64,000 nt of DNA from Brevundimonas aveniformis DSM 17977 (GTDB lineage Bacteria > Pseudomonadota > Alphaproteobacteria > Caulobacterales > Caulobacteraceae). Below are positions 33,062 to 41,271 of the stretch, piece after piece. Location of the stretch: contig NZ_AUAO01000001.1 of the NCBI RefSeq assembly GCF_000428765.1, positions 124,001-188,000 on the forward strand, in the 5' to 3' direction. The position numbers were made by a program, and so were the translations under genes. How positions within the stretch are numbered: the stretch's first letter is position 1; each line of letters opens with the position of its first letter. The notes under the pieces were generated by a model that did no database searches, was not told where the DNA came from, and saw nothing but the letters and a program-made list of their open reading frames with translations.

Positions 33062-34282
33062 ATGCGTTTCGCTGCTGTCGCCGCTGCCGCCTGCCTGACC
33101 CCCGGCATCGCCCTGGCCCAGACCCCTACGCCGCCTGCGCCGGCCGCATCGGTCGAGGACAGGCTGCCGGGCACCCTCTTGTTCGACAGCAGGCTGAGAT
33201 ATGAAGGCGTCCAGCAGGACGGCCTGTCAGATGCCAATGCCCTCACGGCTCGCCTTAGGCTTGGCTGGCGCAGCCCGACGGTGTCCGGTTTTACCTTTCT
33301 GATCGAAGGTGAAGCCGTTCAGTCCGTGGTGGACGACTTCAACGACACGATCCATGGGCCAGCGAGCCAGGCGGTGGTGGCGGATCCCGACGCTGCGGAG
33401 ATCAATCGCCTCCAGATCAGTTGGACCGGTCTGCCCGATACCGAAGTTACCCTCGGACGTCAGCGCCTCGTGCTCGGCAATGCCCGCTTTGTCGGCAATG
33501 TCGGTTTCCGCCAGAACGAGCAGACATTCGATGCGGTTCGGATCACGACCACGGCGTTCGAACCGTTCAACCTGACCTATGCCTATATCGACCGCGTCCA
33601 TCGCGTGTTCGGAGACGACAGCCCGGTAGGCGAATGGCGCTCGGACAGCCATCTGGTGCAGGCCGAAACACCGACGCCGGCAGGCCGCCTCTCGCTCTAT
33701 GGCTACTGGCTGGATTTCGAAAATGCCCCCGGCCAATCCTCGGCGACGCTCGGCGCACGGCTGGCCGGCAGTCAGGCGGTGACCGAAGACTGGACCCTGG
33801 GCTGGACCCTGGAATATGCGCGCCAGTCGGACTACGGGGCCAATCCGGCTCAGTTCGAACTCGACTATCTTCAGGTCGCGGGAAGCCTCACCCACGGCCC
33901 ATTCAGCGCGGGGATCACGCGTGAGCGGCTGGACGGGGACGGCATTCGAGGATTTCAGACGCCGCTGGCCACCCTGCACGCCTTCCAGGGCTGGGCCGAT
34001 GTCTTCCTGACCACGCCGGCGCGTGGCCTGACCGATGATTTCATCACAGCCGCCTACACCTGGGCCGCCCCCCCCGTCGGTCGCCAACTGGTGCTCAGCG
34101 CCGCCTGGCATGATTTTTCGGACAGCGGCAGCGACCTGGATTTCGGCCAGGAGTTCGACGCCTCCGCTCGCCTGATCCTCGATGATCGTTGGGCCCTGGA
34201 AGCCAAGACCGCCCTGTTTGACGGGTCGGGGCCTTACGCAGACCGCGACAAGCTCTGGCTGGCGCTGGAATACAGGTTCTGA
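33062..34282 (+). CDS. Outer-membrane beta-barrel protein, alginate-export/porin-like
   Basis: A 406-residue exported protein. It has a clear signal peptide ending at ALAQ, and the mature protein alternates polar and hydrophobic residues as in a beta-barrel. It ends in EYRF, the terminal-phenylalanine signal of outer-membrane proteins. Segments such as LLFDSRLRYEGVQQDG and LGRQRLVLGNARFVGNVGFRQNEQTFDAVR are characteristic of alginate-export-like porins. It follows the parvulin by one base, in the nar operon. A role in nitrate or nitrite passage is only inferred from position. Confidence 0.75.
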   Translation: MRFAAVAAAACLTPGIALAQTPTPPAPAASVEDRLPGTLLFDSRLRYEGVQQDGLSDANALTARLRLGWRSPTVSGFTFLIEGEAVQSVVDDFNDTIHGPASQAVVADPDAAEINRLQISWTGLPDTEVTLGRQRLVLGNARFVGNVGFRQNEQTFDAVRITTTAFEPFNLTYAYIDRVHRVFGDDSPVGEWRSDSHLVQAETPTPAGRLSLYGYWLDFENAPGQSSATLGARLAGSQAVTEDWTLGWTLEYARQSDYGANPAQFELDYLQVAGSLTHGPFSAGITRERLDGDGIRGFQTPLATLHAFQGWADVFLTTPARGLTDDFITAAYTWAAPPVGRQLVLSAAWHDFSDSGSDLDFGQEFDASARLILDDRWALEAKTALFDGSGPYADRDKLWLALEYRF

Positions 34283-34313
34283 CCCGGGGCATCGCCCCAA
34301 GGGAGACGCTGAG

Positions 34314-34931
34314 GTGAAGCAACCACCTGCCATTGAACCGACCCCGTCAGCCCTGTTGGCCGAGCCGCTCAGCTGGCTCTCCGCCGAACATGATCGCCAT
34401 CGTCAGTATTGTCGCCTCGTTGAAGAGGTCGCGCTTGCCCCGGTCGTTATGGCGGAGGCCATACAGGAACTCATGATGTTCTTTCATCACGACCTGCCGC
34501 TGCACATTCGTGACGAGGAGGAAGACCTGTTCGCGCTGCTGCGGCAACGCTGTGCGCCGGAGGATGACCTGGAGCGCATCCTCGACAACCTGTCGGCCGA
34601 TCACCGCGGCGACATGGACACCATCGCCACCCTGAGAGGTCATCTCGAAGCCGCGCTCCGTCGGCGACAGCCCATCAGCAACGACCCTGAGGTCCAGCGT
34701 CTGTTCATCGCCTTCGTCGCGCACGAAAGGAACCACGTTGCGCTGGAAAATGCGGTCATCCTGCCCATCGCCCGTCTGAGACTAACTCAGGCGGATCTTG
34801 ATCGGCTCTGTCGCCGCATGGTGGCGCGTCGAGGATTGCCGGTCCTGCCCGACCGCACCTCAGGCCATCGCCTCAACAGCCATTTCGATCAGGAAGACGG
34901 CGAAGGTCGCCACAATCCCGACCAGGAATGA
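34314..34931 (+). CDS. Hemerythrin-domain protein at the end of the nar operon
   Basis: A protein of about 205 residues starting at GTG 34314 with GGGAGA upstream. Iron-ligand motifs are AEHDRHRQYCRLV, MFFHHDLPLHIRDEEEDLFALL, NLSADHRGDMD and FVAHERNHVALENAVILPIAR, so a di-iron hemerythrin fold is likely. Such proteins bind oxygen or nitric oxide or signal through them. The last 24 residues overlap the antisense 3' end of the next gene (34860) and look unlike the family. The real C terminus may be functionally shorter. Confidence 0.75.
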   Translation: MKQPPAIEPTPSALLAEPLSWLSAEHDRHRQYCRLVEEVALAPVVMAEAIQELMMFFHHDLPLHIRDEEEDLFALLRQRCAPEDDLERILDNLSADHRGDMDTIATLRGHLEAALRRRQPISNDPEVQRLFIAFVAHERNHVALENAVILPIARLRLTQADLDRLCRRMVARRGLPVLPDRTSGHRLNSHFDQEDGEGRHNPDQE

Positions 34932-35426
34932 CGAATAGGCATAGGACAGATAGCGATACTTCTTGCGCTGGAGCACCTGGCCGTTCTGGTACAGGTCGCG
35001 CGCCATGGCCCGGTAGGTCTTCTCTTCGGATCGCATGATGTCCACCACATGCGAGATGTACTGCTCTTCGGGTATGCCCGAGAACGAACCGAAGAAGACG
35101 ATGTTGGTGTTCGGCTGAATCGTTGTCGGCGGCTTCAGGATTTTCGGGCGCAACGCCATCACCGACAAGATCGTGGCCAGAAACGAAAACACCGTCAGGA
35201 TCATCAGGGGCAAGGTCGGCGTGTTCGACGTCATGTGATCTATGGCCAGGGTGAACACGACAAAGGTAGCCCCCATCAGGATCGACGCCTTGGTGTCCGC
35301 CATTTCCGACAGGGTGATATGACCCTGCTGGGCGTTGGTCAGGATGTTGTGGGCTTCCTGCGGGAAGACGAACGGCACATCGTCGACGGGACGCGCCGGT
35401 TCGCTGGTCTTCTTCCTCGGCATCAA
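34860..35426 (-). CDS. PycTM-like (DUF5706) membrane protein
   Basis: A 188-residue protein. After a soluble N terminus comes ILTNAQQGHITLSEMADTKA, the hallmark of the DUF5706/PycTM family. Two membrane helices follow (SILMGATFVVFTLAIDHM and TLPLMILTVFSFLATILSVM), then a soluble loop (IVFFGSFSGIPEEQYISHVV) and one more C-terminal membrane helix. In Pycsar antiphage systems this family is the membrane effector opened by cCMP or cUMP. Many members occur elsewhere with no known function. Here it is next to a phosphodiesterase and a class III cyclase. Its 3' end overlaps the convergent hemerythrin gene by 72 bases. Confidence 0.72.
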   Translation of the reverse strand: MMPRKKTSEPARPVDDVPFVFPQEAHNILTNAQQGHITLSEMADTKASILMGATFVVFTLAIDHMTSNTPTLPLMILTVFSFLATILSVMALRPKILKPPTTIQPNTNIVFFGSFSGIPEEQYISHVVDIMRSEEKTYRAMARDLYQNGQVLQRKKYRYLSYAYSSFLVGIVATFAVFLIEMAVEAMA

Positions 35427-35550
35427 CGGACCTCAATCTGCTGTTCGTGCAGGCATGGCCTAAACCTTTGGCATCAACGGCAACGGGCGACAATGAAGAT
35501 CACGTGCACGGCATCCCGTCGCCAAGGCTCAAGTACCTGATGACACACAC

Positions 35551-36369
35551 CTAGCCGGCGACGAAGCGGCCCGTCCGGATGTCGAGGCTGGCGACAATCC
35601 GGTGTGGTTTGGCGGATCCAAAATGGGAAACGAGACTCCGGCCATTCCACAGATGCAGGACGAACCCTGGGTCCTCTTCGACAATCCGCGGCAGTCGCGT
35701 CTGGCCGGCGTCGCCGGTCCCAGAACCCAGATCCAGCACCACCTGCGGTGCGCTCGAAGGCGCGACGATCAGGCTATGCCCCGCGAAACTGGTGACGAAG
35801 GGCCGGTGAATGTGACCCGCCACCATGGCAACCACCTGACGACGCCCCACCAGCACAGCCTCAAGTCGCTCTGACCAGGGGCCGGTAGCACCCACGTCCA
35901 TCCAGGCGATACCGGAAGCCACCGGTGGATGATGCAGCGCGATCATCGTCGGCGTGTCGGGGCGTTCATCGAGGGTCTGTGACAGCCAGGCCGCCCGACT
36001 TTCACAGAAGGCTCCACCATGCTGACCGGCCTCAACTGTATCGAGGACAATGATGCGCCGGTCGTCGAACTCTCTCGCGTACTGAACGAACCCGCCATGT
36101 GTCGGCGTATCGGTGAATGCAGCCCGAAAGGCTTCCCTCTGATCGTGATTCCCGATGGTGTAGAGGACGGGTCCGGTCAGCGGGGCCATCAGCACCTTGA
36201 GCCTGTCATAGGCCGCCGCGTCTTGCCCCTCGATCAGATCGCCTGTCACCAGCACAAGATCAGGCACCGCCGCCTGGACGCGCTCAATCACCTGCTCGAG
36301 CCGCTCGTCGTTCAGCACCGACTTCGTGCCCATCCCGATGTGCAGGTCGCTAATCTGAGCGATCAGCAT
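35551..36369 (-). CDS. cpdA: CpdA-type cyclic-nucleotide phosphodiesterase
   Basis: A 272-residue metallophosphoesterase. The di-metal motifs appear in order: QISDLHIG (7-12), VTGDLIEG, TIGNHDQREAF, ALHHPPVASG and VAGHIHRPFVT. The arrangement matches CpdA, which hydrolyses 3',5'-cAMP. It starts at ATG 36369 and is divergent from the cyclase gene; it lies 124 bases upstream of the PycTM-like gene on the same strand. The pair may set the level of the nucleotide that the cyclase makes. Specificity for cAMP over other cyclic nucleotides is not established. Confidence 0.88.
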   Translation of the reverse strand: MLIAQISDLHIGMGTKSVLNDERLEQVIERVQAAVPDLVLVTGDLIEGQDAAAYDRLKVLMAPLTGPVLYTIGNHDQREAFRAAFTDTPTHGGFVQYAREFDDRRIIVLDTVEAGQHGGAFCESRAAWLSQTLDERPDTPTMIALHHPPVASGIAWMDVGATGPWSERLEAVLVGRRQVVAMVAGHIHRPFVTSFAGHSLIVAPSSAPQVVLDLGSGTGDAGQTRLPRIVEEDPGFVLHLWNGRSLVSHFGSAKPHRIVASLDIRTGRFVAG

Positions 36370-36562
36370 CTGATCGACGTCGTTGCCATGGGCCGGTGAT
36401 CCTCGACGAAAGTAGCGTCACTTGATGGGACATGATGTTCAGGAAAGCTGGACCAATCAAGGGCATGCCATTTGCCGGTGCGGGTCGGACACCGAAGAAC
36501 CGCACTATTCAGACGAGTATCCGGTCCATAGGATCACCGAACGCCAGGATCGGCGGATCACG

Positions 36563-38887
36563 ATGGAGCGCCGCATGTCCCTGCTGGACCGACTGAGCGT
36601 GCGGTTTCGCCAGTGGGCCGCGCCCGTTGACGATCCCGCGGGTCGCCCGGCCTTTTTTCAGAGACTGGGCCTTGCAAAGCTCAGGCCCACCCCGGCCATG
36701 CTCGGCATTGCAACGGTGCTGGTCATGTTGGGCCTTCAGGTATTCGGCCTGCCCATTGTCGACCGCATAGGCCTGGCCACCTTCGACGCCTATCAGCGAG
36801 CCGCGCCTCGCCCATACGAGGACGCCGCCGTGCGCATCGTCGATATCGACGACGAATCGATCCGGCGACTGGGCCAATGGCCTTGGCCGCGCGAAACCCT
36901 CGCCGAGTTGACCGATCGCCTGGCCCAGGCCGGCGCAGCCGTGATCGCCTACGACATCGTCTTCTCGGAGCCGGATCGTACATCGCCCTCGCGACTGGCG
37001 GCGCGTGTCCGCGCCCAGGGCGATGAAGAAGCCGCCGTCATCCTGGATCGACTTCCCGAACCAGACGGTACCTTTGCCGAGGCCGTCGGCTATTCACCTG
37101 TCGTTCTCGGTTATTTCCTGACCCACGAAGGACAGGAGCGGGCACCTCAGCCCCTGGCGGGCCTGGCCGTCGGCGGCTCCACGCCGACCGCTGTGGCGAC
37201 GTTTTCGAACGCCATCTCGCCACTGCCGGGACTTGTGGCCACGGCGGCGGGATCCGGGTTTGTCAGCACCGTCGGCGACGCCGACGGCATTGTGCGGCGC
37301 GCGCCCCTAATCGCGCGTCAGGGCGACGAGCTCTTGCCCAGCCTTTCGCTGGAGGCGCTACGTGTCGCCCAGCAAGCCGGCTCAATCATGGTCCGCTCAG
37401 ACGACGCCAGTGGCGAACACGGAGGAACGGGCACCCAGGTCGTTGCGGTACGTGTCGGCAACTTCGAGATCCCGACAAACGGTGAGGGCGAAATGTGGCT
37501 TCGCTTCACCGAGCCCGCGCCCCAGCGCACCGTTCCGGCTTGGCGTCTCATGCAGGACGATATGTCCCCCACCGAACTGCAGGCCGCCTTTGCCGGTCAG
37601 ATCGTCTTTGTCGGGACGGGGGCGATCGGTTTGCGCGATCTTGTGGCGACACCCATCGAAGAGCGAACCCCGGGGGTGACGATCCACGCCCAGGCCACCG
37701 AACAGGTGATCCTGGGTCAGTTCCTCGTGCGACCTGATTGGGCCCCAGGACTGGAACGGGTTCTCATGCTGGTCGGGGGTCTGGCGCTGGCCTTCACCAT
37801 GCCGTTGATCGGCGCGCGCTGGAGCGCCGTGGCCGGCCTCGTCGCCGTGGGTGCCATGGTCGGTGGCAGTTGGTGGGCCTTCCAGTCATCCAGCTTCCTC
37901 ATCGACCCGACCTGGCCCAGCCTCGGCCTGGCGGCGACCTGGGGCGTTGTGACCATCGCTACCTATTTCCGCGAGGAGCGCCGGCGCGCCTTCATCCACG
38001 GGGCCTTTGATCGCTACCTGTCGCCTGAGATGGTCCAGCGCATCGTCAAGGATCCGGGTCAGCTTGAACTGGGCGGTGAAGAGCGGGACATGACCGTGCT
38101 GTTCTGCGACATCCGCGGCTTTTCCCGGATTTCAGAGGGGATGCCCCCACAGGACATCATCCGCTTCCTGATCTCGTTCCTGACGCCGATGTGCGACATC
38201 CTGCTGGAGCGAAAGGCGACCATCGACAAGTTCATCGGCGACGCGATCCTCGCGTTCTGGAACGCGCCCCTGGATGACCCGGATCATCCGACCAACGCCG
38301 CGCGCGGTGCCCTGGAGATGATCGCGGCCCTGGAAGCTCTCAACCGGGACATGCTGGCCCAATCCGAACAGCCCTGGCCGGGCGAGGTGAGGATCGGCAT
38401 CGGCCTGAACAGCGGACGATGCTGCGTCGGCAATATGGGATCGGCCCAGAGGCTGTCCTATTCGCTAATCGGCGACACGGTGAATCTGGCGTCACGGTTT
38501 GAGGGGCTGACGAAATATTATGGTGTCTCCATCGCCATCGGCAGCGAGTTGCAACGTCAGCTCCCCGGCTTTGCCACCCTGGAGCTGGACCGCGTTCGCG
38601 TGGTCGGTCGCGACGCGCCCGAAACCCTCTACGCCTTAATGGGCGATGAGACGCTGGCCGCAGATCCGGACTTTGTCACCTTCGCCCAGGGGCACCTTGA
38701 ACTGATTGGGGCCTATCGGTCCCGCAACTGGCGGCGGGCCAGGCTGAAGATCAGACAGTTGGCACAGCCGGCAGCGCAATACGGCCTGACCCCGCTTCAT
38801 GGTCTGATGGCCCAGCGGATTACCGCCTATGCCAAGCAAGACCCCGGCCCTGACTGGGACGGGGTCTTTCAGGCGACGGAGAAATAG
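36563..38887 (+). CDS. CHASE2-domain class III adenylate/guanylate cyclase
   Basis: About 775 residues. A membrane segment near residues 40-60 is followed by an extracytoplasmic CHASE2 sensor (VRIVDIDDESIRRLGQWPWPR to EERTPGVTIHAQATEQV). Three more helices then lead to a C-terminal cyclase domain. Metal aspartates lie in VLFCDIRGFS and DKFIGDAILAFWNAP. The lysine of DKFIGD and the aspartate of SLIGDTVNLASRFEG are the residues usual for adenine recognition, so cAMP is the likeliest product. ATG 36563 is chosen; 36575 (with GGAG upstream) is a good alternative, and 36422 gives a poor extension. Confidence 0.88.
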   Translation: MERRMSLLDRLSVRFRQWAAPVDDPAGRPAFFQRLGLAKLRPTPAMLGIATVLVMLGLQVFGLPIVDRIGLATFDAYQRAAPRPYEDAAVRIVDIDDESIRRLGQWPWPRETLAELTDRLAQAGAAVIAYDIVFSEPDRTSPSRLAARVRAQGDEEAAVILDRLPEPDGTFAEAVGYSPVVLGYFLTHEGQERAPQPLAGLAVGGSTPTAVATFSNAISPLPGLVATAAGSGFVSTVGDADGIVRRAPLIARQGDELLPSLSLEALRVAQQAGSIMVRSDDASGEHGGTGTQVVAVRVGNFEIPTNGEGEMWLRFTEPAPQRTVPAWRLMQDDMSPTELQAAFAGQIVFVGTGAIGLRDLVATPIEERTPGVTIHAQATEQVILGQFLVRPDWAPGLERVLMLVGGLALAFTMPLIGARWSAVAGLVAVGAMVGGSWWAFQSSSFLIDPTWPSLGLAATWGVVTIATYFREERRRAFIHGAFDRYLSPEMVQRIVKDPGQLELGGEERDMTVLFCDIRGFSRISEGMPPQDIIRFLISFLTPMCDILLERKATIDKFIGDAILAFWNAPLDDPDHPTNAARGALEMIAALEALNRDMLAQSEQPWPGEVRIGIGLNSGRCCVGNMGSAQRLSYSLIGDTVNLASRFEGLTKYYGVSIAIGSELQRQLPGFATLELDRVRVVGRDAPETLYALMGDETLAADPDFVTFAQGHLELIGAYRSRNWRRARLKIRQLAQPAAQYGLTPLHGLMAQRITAYAKQDPGPDWDGVFQATEK

Positions 38888-38914
38888 GCTCGCGTCGCTG
38901 GATTCGCCCAGGCG

Positions 38915-39751
38915 TCAGCAGAATGCTGGATCGTTGCAGTACCCGCTGCCGTCATAATAGTGATCCAGAACACCCCCGATCAGCGGATCGCCGACGAGGG
39001 GGTCATCAATCTCGACGTCCACCGTGGTGCGCGGATCTCCCAACAGAACCGCCAGGTCCGATTGACCGATATTGGACAACAGGAAAGGGCCGATCGGAGG
39101 CTGTCCCGGACCGGGGATATAGGCAGCGTAGCCCACCGTCTCTATGGGCAGGGTCCGGCCTCCCGCGCTGACGTCTATCGCGCCGGCAGGCTCACCGGGG
39201 ACATTGGGGCCTGGTCCCCGCAGCAGAACGAGGGTCGCCGTCTCAGGGTCGGCATTTGGAACAGCAGGCAGGCCAGACTCCGCGTTGAAGATGCGAATGG
39301 CCTCTGGCCCGACCGCCCCCTCGACGATGGTGCCGCGCACCCCGATCGAGGCCACAGGCGTGCGAATCCCCGACTGACCGGGGCGCTGGCGTGTCGGCGC
39401 GCCTGACACAAACCGGAACGAGCCTTGCGCCACGTTCACCCCCACTTCGCTGGCCGAGCGGTTGGGGTCATAGACGAACCGGTCCACCGTCAGCCGCGCA
39501 TTGGCTCCAACCTGAAAGCTGGTCCCGTCGAGCAGCAGGATCTGGAGGCGGCTCCCTGTCCCTGTCTGGATCTGATTGGACAGCGAGACGCGTTCCCGCA
39601 CCGCCGCGCGGTGCAGTTGCGGGTTCGCCTGGGTCGTCATCTGCACGTCGTTCACGACGACCGCATTGGCTCCGACCGTCTGCGCCGCGACCGGTGCCGC
39701 AGCCCCAACCAGGAGAAGGCCGAGCAAGAACCGGAACATGGGTTGTCTCAT
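38915..39751 (-). CDS. Exported FecR-domain protein
   Basis: A 278-residue protein with a signal peptide (MRQPMFRFLLGLLLVGAAAPVAAQ). The FecR domain runs from the mature start: RERVSLSNQIQTGTGSRLQ, LLLDGTSFQVGANARLTVDRFVYD and TPVASIGVRGTIVEG. The last third is Pro/Gly-rich and unidentified. Unlike sigma-factor-linked FecR proteins it has no membrane anchor and is likely periplasmic. Start 39751 has AAGGAG. It converges on the cyclase gene and precedes it in the same sensory block, so it may feed a signal to the CHASE2 domain (inference). Confidence 0.82.
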   Translation of the reverse strand: MRQPMFRFLLGLLLVGAAAPVAAQTVGANAVVVNDVQMTTQANPQLHRAAVRERVSLSNQIQTGTGSRLQILLLDGTSFQVGANARLTVDRFVYDPNRSASEVGVNVAQGSFRFVSGAPTRQRPGQSGIRTPVASIGVRGTIVEGAVGPEAIRIFNAESGLPAVPNADPETATLVLLRGPGPNVPGEPAGAIDVSAGGRTLPIETVGYAAYIPGPGQPPIGPFLLSNIGQSDLAVLLGDPRTTVDVEIDDPLVGDPLIGGVLDHYYDGSGYCNDPAFC

Positions 39752-39762
39752 CTCAAACTCCT

Positions 39763-41022
39763 TCACTGCCGGACCTGGCCGAACCGGTAGACGAGCCGCA
39801 ACTCACCACCGGTGCTGTTGGAACTGGCGAACCCGCTATTCTCATTGAACCAGCGGGCCGAGTGCGTGATCGCCGCCTCGACGAACAGATTCTCATACGG
39901 CGTCGGAATGCCTATGCCCGCTCTCAGGTGAGCGCGCCTTTCGCGACGGTCGGGCAGGAACATAGCATCCCCATAATCGACCATACGCAGCACCGCCGAT
40001 CCCGTGAAATAGGTGCCATTCTCGCGGATCGGGATCTGGGCTGCTGCGAAAACGCGACCGCCGAAATAGCCCAAAGCATCATATTCGGCGTCTTTTAGTT
40101 CCAGGGCCGCACCGATCATCCAGGCCCGCTCGTCACCGGTTGAGCGGAGATATCGGATCGCCAGATCATACTTGCCGCCGTCCCGTGAAGATCCTTCATA
40201 GTCCTGATGAACGGCCTCGGCATTCAGCCGCCACCGACCGTCACCCGTCCCCCACTGATATTCCGCCTGGCCCCCATATTCGGTCACGATGCCGTCACCT
40301 TGCAGATTGGCATGGCCGACGACCGCTCCACCAGACAACTTCTGGCCACCGCCACCAAGATAACGTGCATAGCCGAGACGAGCCTCTCCGATGATGAAGT
40401 CACCGTCAAAGCCCGAGATCGACTGGTTCGTCTGCACATTGACCCCAGCGTATCCGTGCCCGCTCCGACGTGCGGCGAAACGACCGTCTACATCCAGGGT
40501 GCCGAGAACGGCCCAGCCCTCTTCCGTCGTCGCCGGAAACCCGGGAACTTCAAATTCGATGACCATCGCACCGCGCGCGTCACTTTGGTACCCGACACCC
40601 AGCGTGGCCCGCCCAACTACACCGTTGCCGCGCGTTGTCTCACCGCTCGACGCCGCCTGACCGCACGCCTGCCGGGCTTCGGACCAGGCCGCGTCATCAC
40701 CACCGGAGGCGATCGTGGTTTGGTATATCCCTCGGCGCGTATCCCCCAGCCGACACAGGATGCTGGCATAGTAGAGCCGCACATGGTCCGAAGAGGAGCC
40801 AGACCGCAGCAGCAACGAGCGTTCCAGCGTCACGGCCGCCCCGGTCAGATCGCCGTTCCCGGCCTGCCGACGCGCCAGCGCCAGGGCACCGCTGTCGCTT
40901 TCGGTTGCGGAAATGAGCGCATCAAGGTCGGCCTCTCCGGGCTCCTGGGCCCAAGCTGCGCCACCCGTACAGATCAGGGTCGCCGCAACCAATGACAACC
41001 ATCCCCATCGCACTTTGAACAC
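39763..41022 (-). CDS. Outer-membrane protein with TPR-like N terminus and C-terminal beta-barrel
   Basis: A 419-residue exported protein with a signal peptide ending AAWAQ. The N-terminal part (about 30-130) has helical TPR-like repeats (LARRQAGNGDLTGAAVTLE, LRSGSSSDHVRLYYASILC). The rest is beta-strand-rich, with repeating aromatic strands (ARLGYARYLGGGGQKLSG, LRLVYRFGQ) and looks like a barrel. I choose GTG 41022, preceded by AGAGGGGG; longer TTG starts exist. It ends 11 bases before the FecR gene, with which it is probably co-transcribed. Family members occur beside FecR and CHASE2 genes. Confidence 0.65.
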   Translation of the reverse strand: MFKVRWGWLSLVAATLICTGGAAWAQEPGEADLDALISATESDSGALALARRQAGNGDLTGAAVTLERSLLLRSGSSSDHVRLYYASILCRLGDTRRGIYQTTIASGGDDAAWSEARQACGQAASSGETTRGNGVVGRATLGVGYQSDARGAMVIEFEVPGFPATTEEGWAVLGTLDVDGRFAARRSGHGYAGVNVQTNQSISGFDGDFIIGEARLGYARYLGGGGQKLSGGAVVGHANLQGDGIVTEYGGQAEYQWGTGDGRWRLNAEAVHQDYEGSSRDGGKYDLAIRYLRSTGDERAWMIGAALELKDAEYDALGYFGGRVFAAAQIPIRENGTYFTGSAVLRMVDYGDAMFLPDRRERRAHLRAGIGIPTPYENLFVEAAITHSARWFNENSGFASSNSTGGELRLVYRFGQVRQ

Positions 41023-41271
41023 GCGCAACCCCCTCTCGACCTCGACTGGGTACTGTAACAACGATCTTTCAAATCCCAACAGAAATCTGAGCTTGTCTCA
41101 CCCTCAACGGCGGCCGCCATACTGGCAGGCCCGGTGGCCCGCATCCCTGGCGTCGCGCACTGGTCAGGCCTTGGTGCCCGCGCCAGCCCGTGCCACACAC
41201 GACAGTGTAAGAGGAAACGCGCGGCGACCTGCGGAAAAACGTGGGCACGGCGCACATCAGGAAGGCGCGCC

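Noticed and set aside
34860..38887. Calling region 4 a canonical Pycsar defence system
   Set aside because: The cyclase has adenine-type residues and a CHASE2 sensor, and no neighbouring defence genes were seen.
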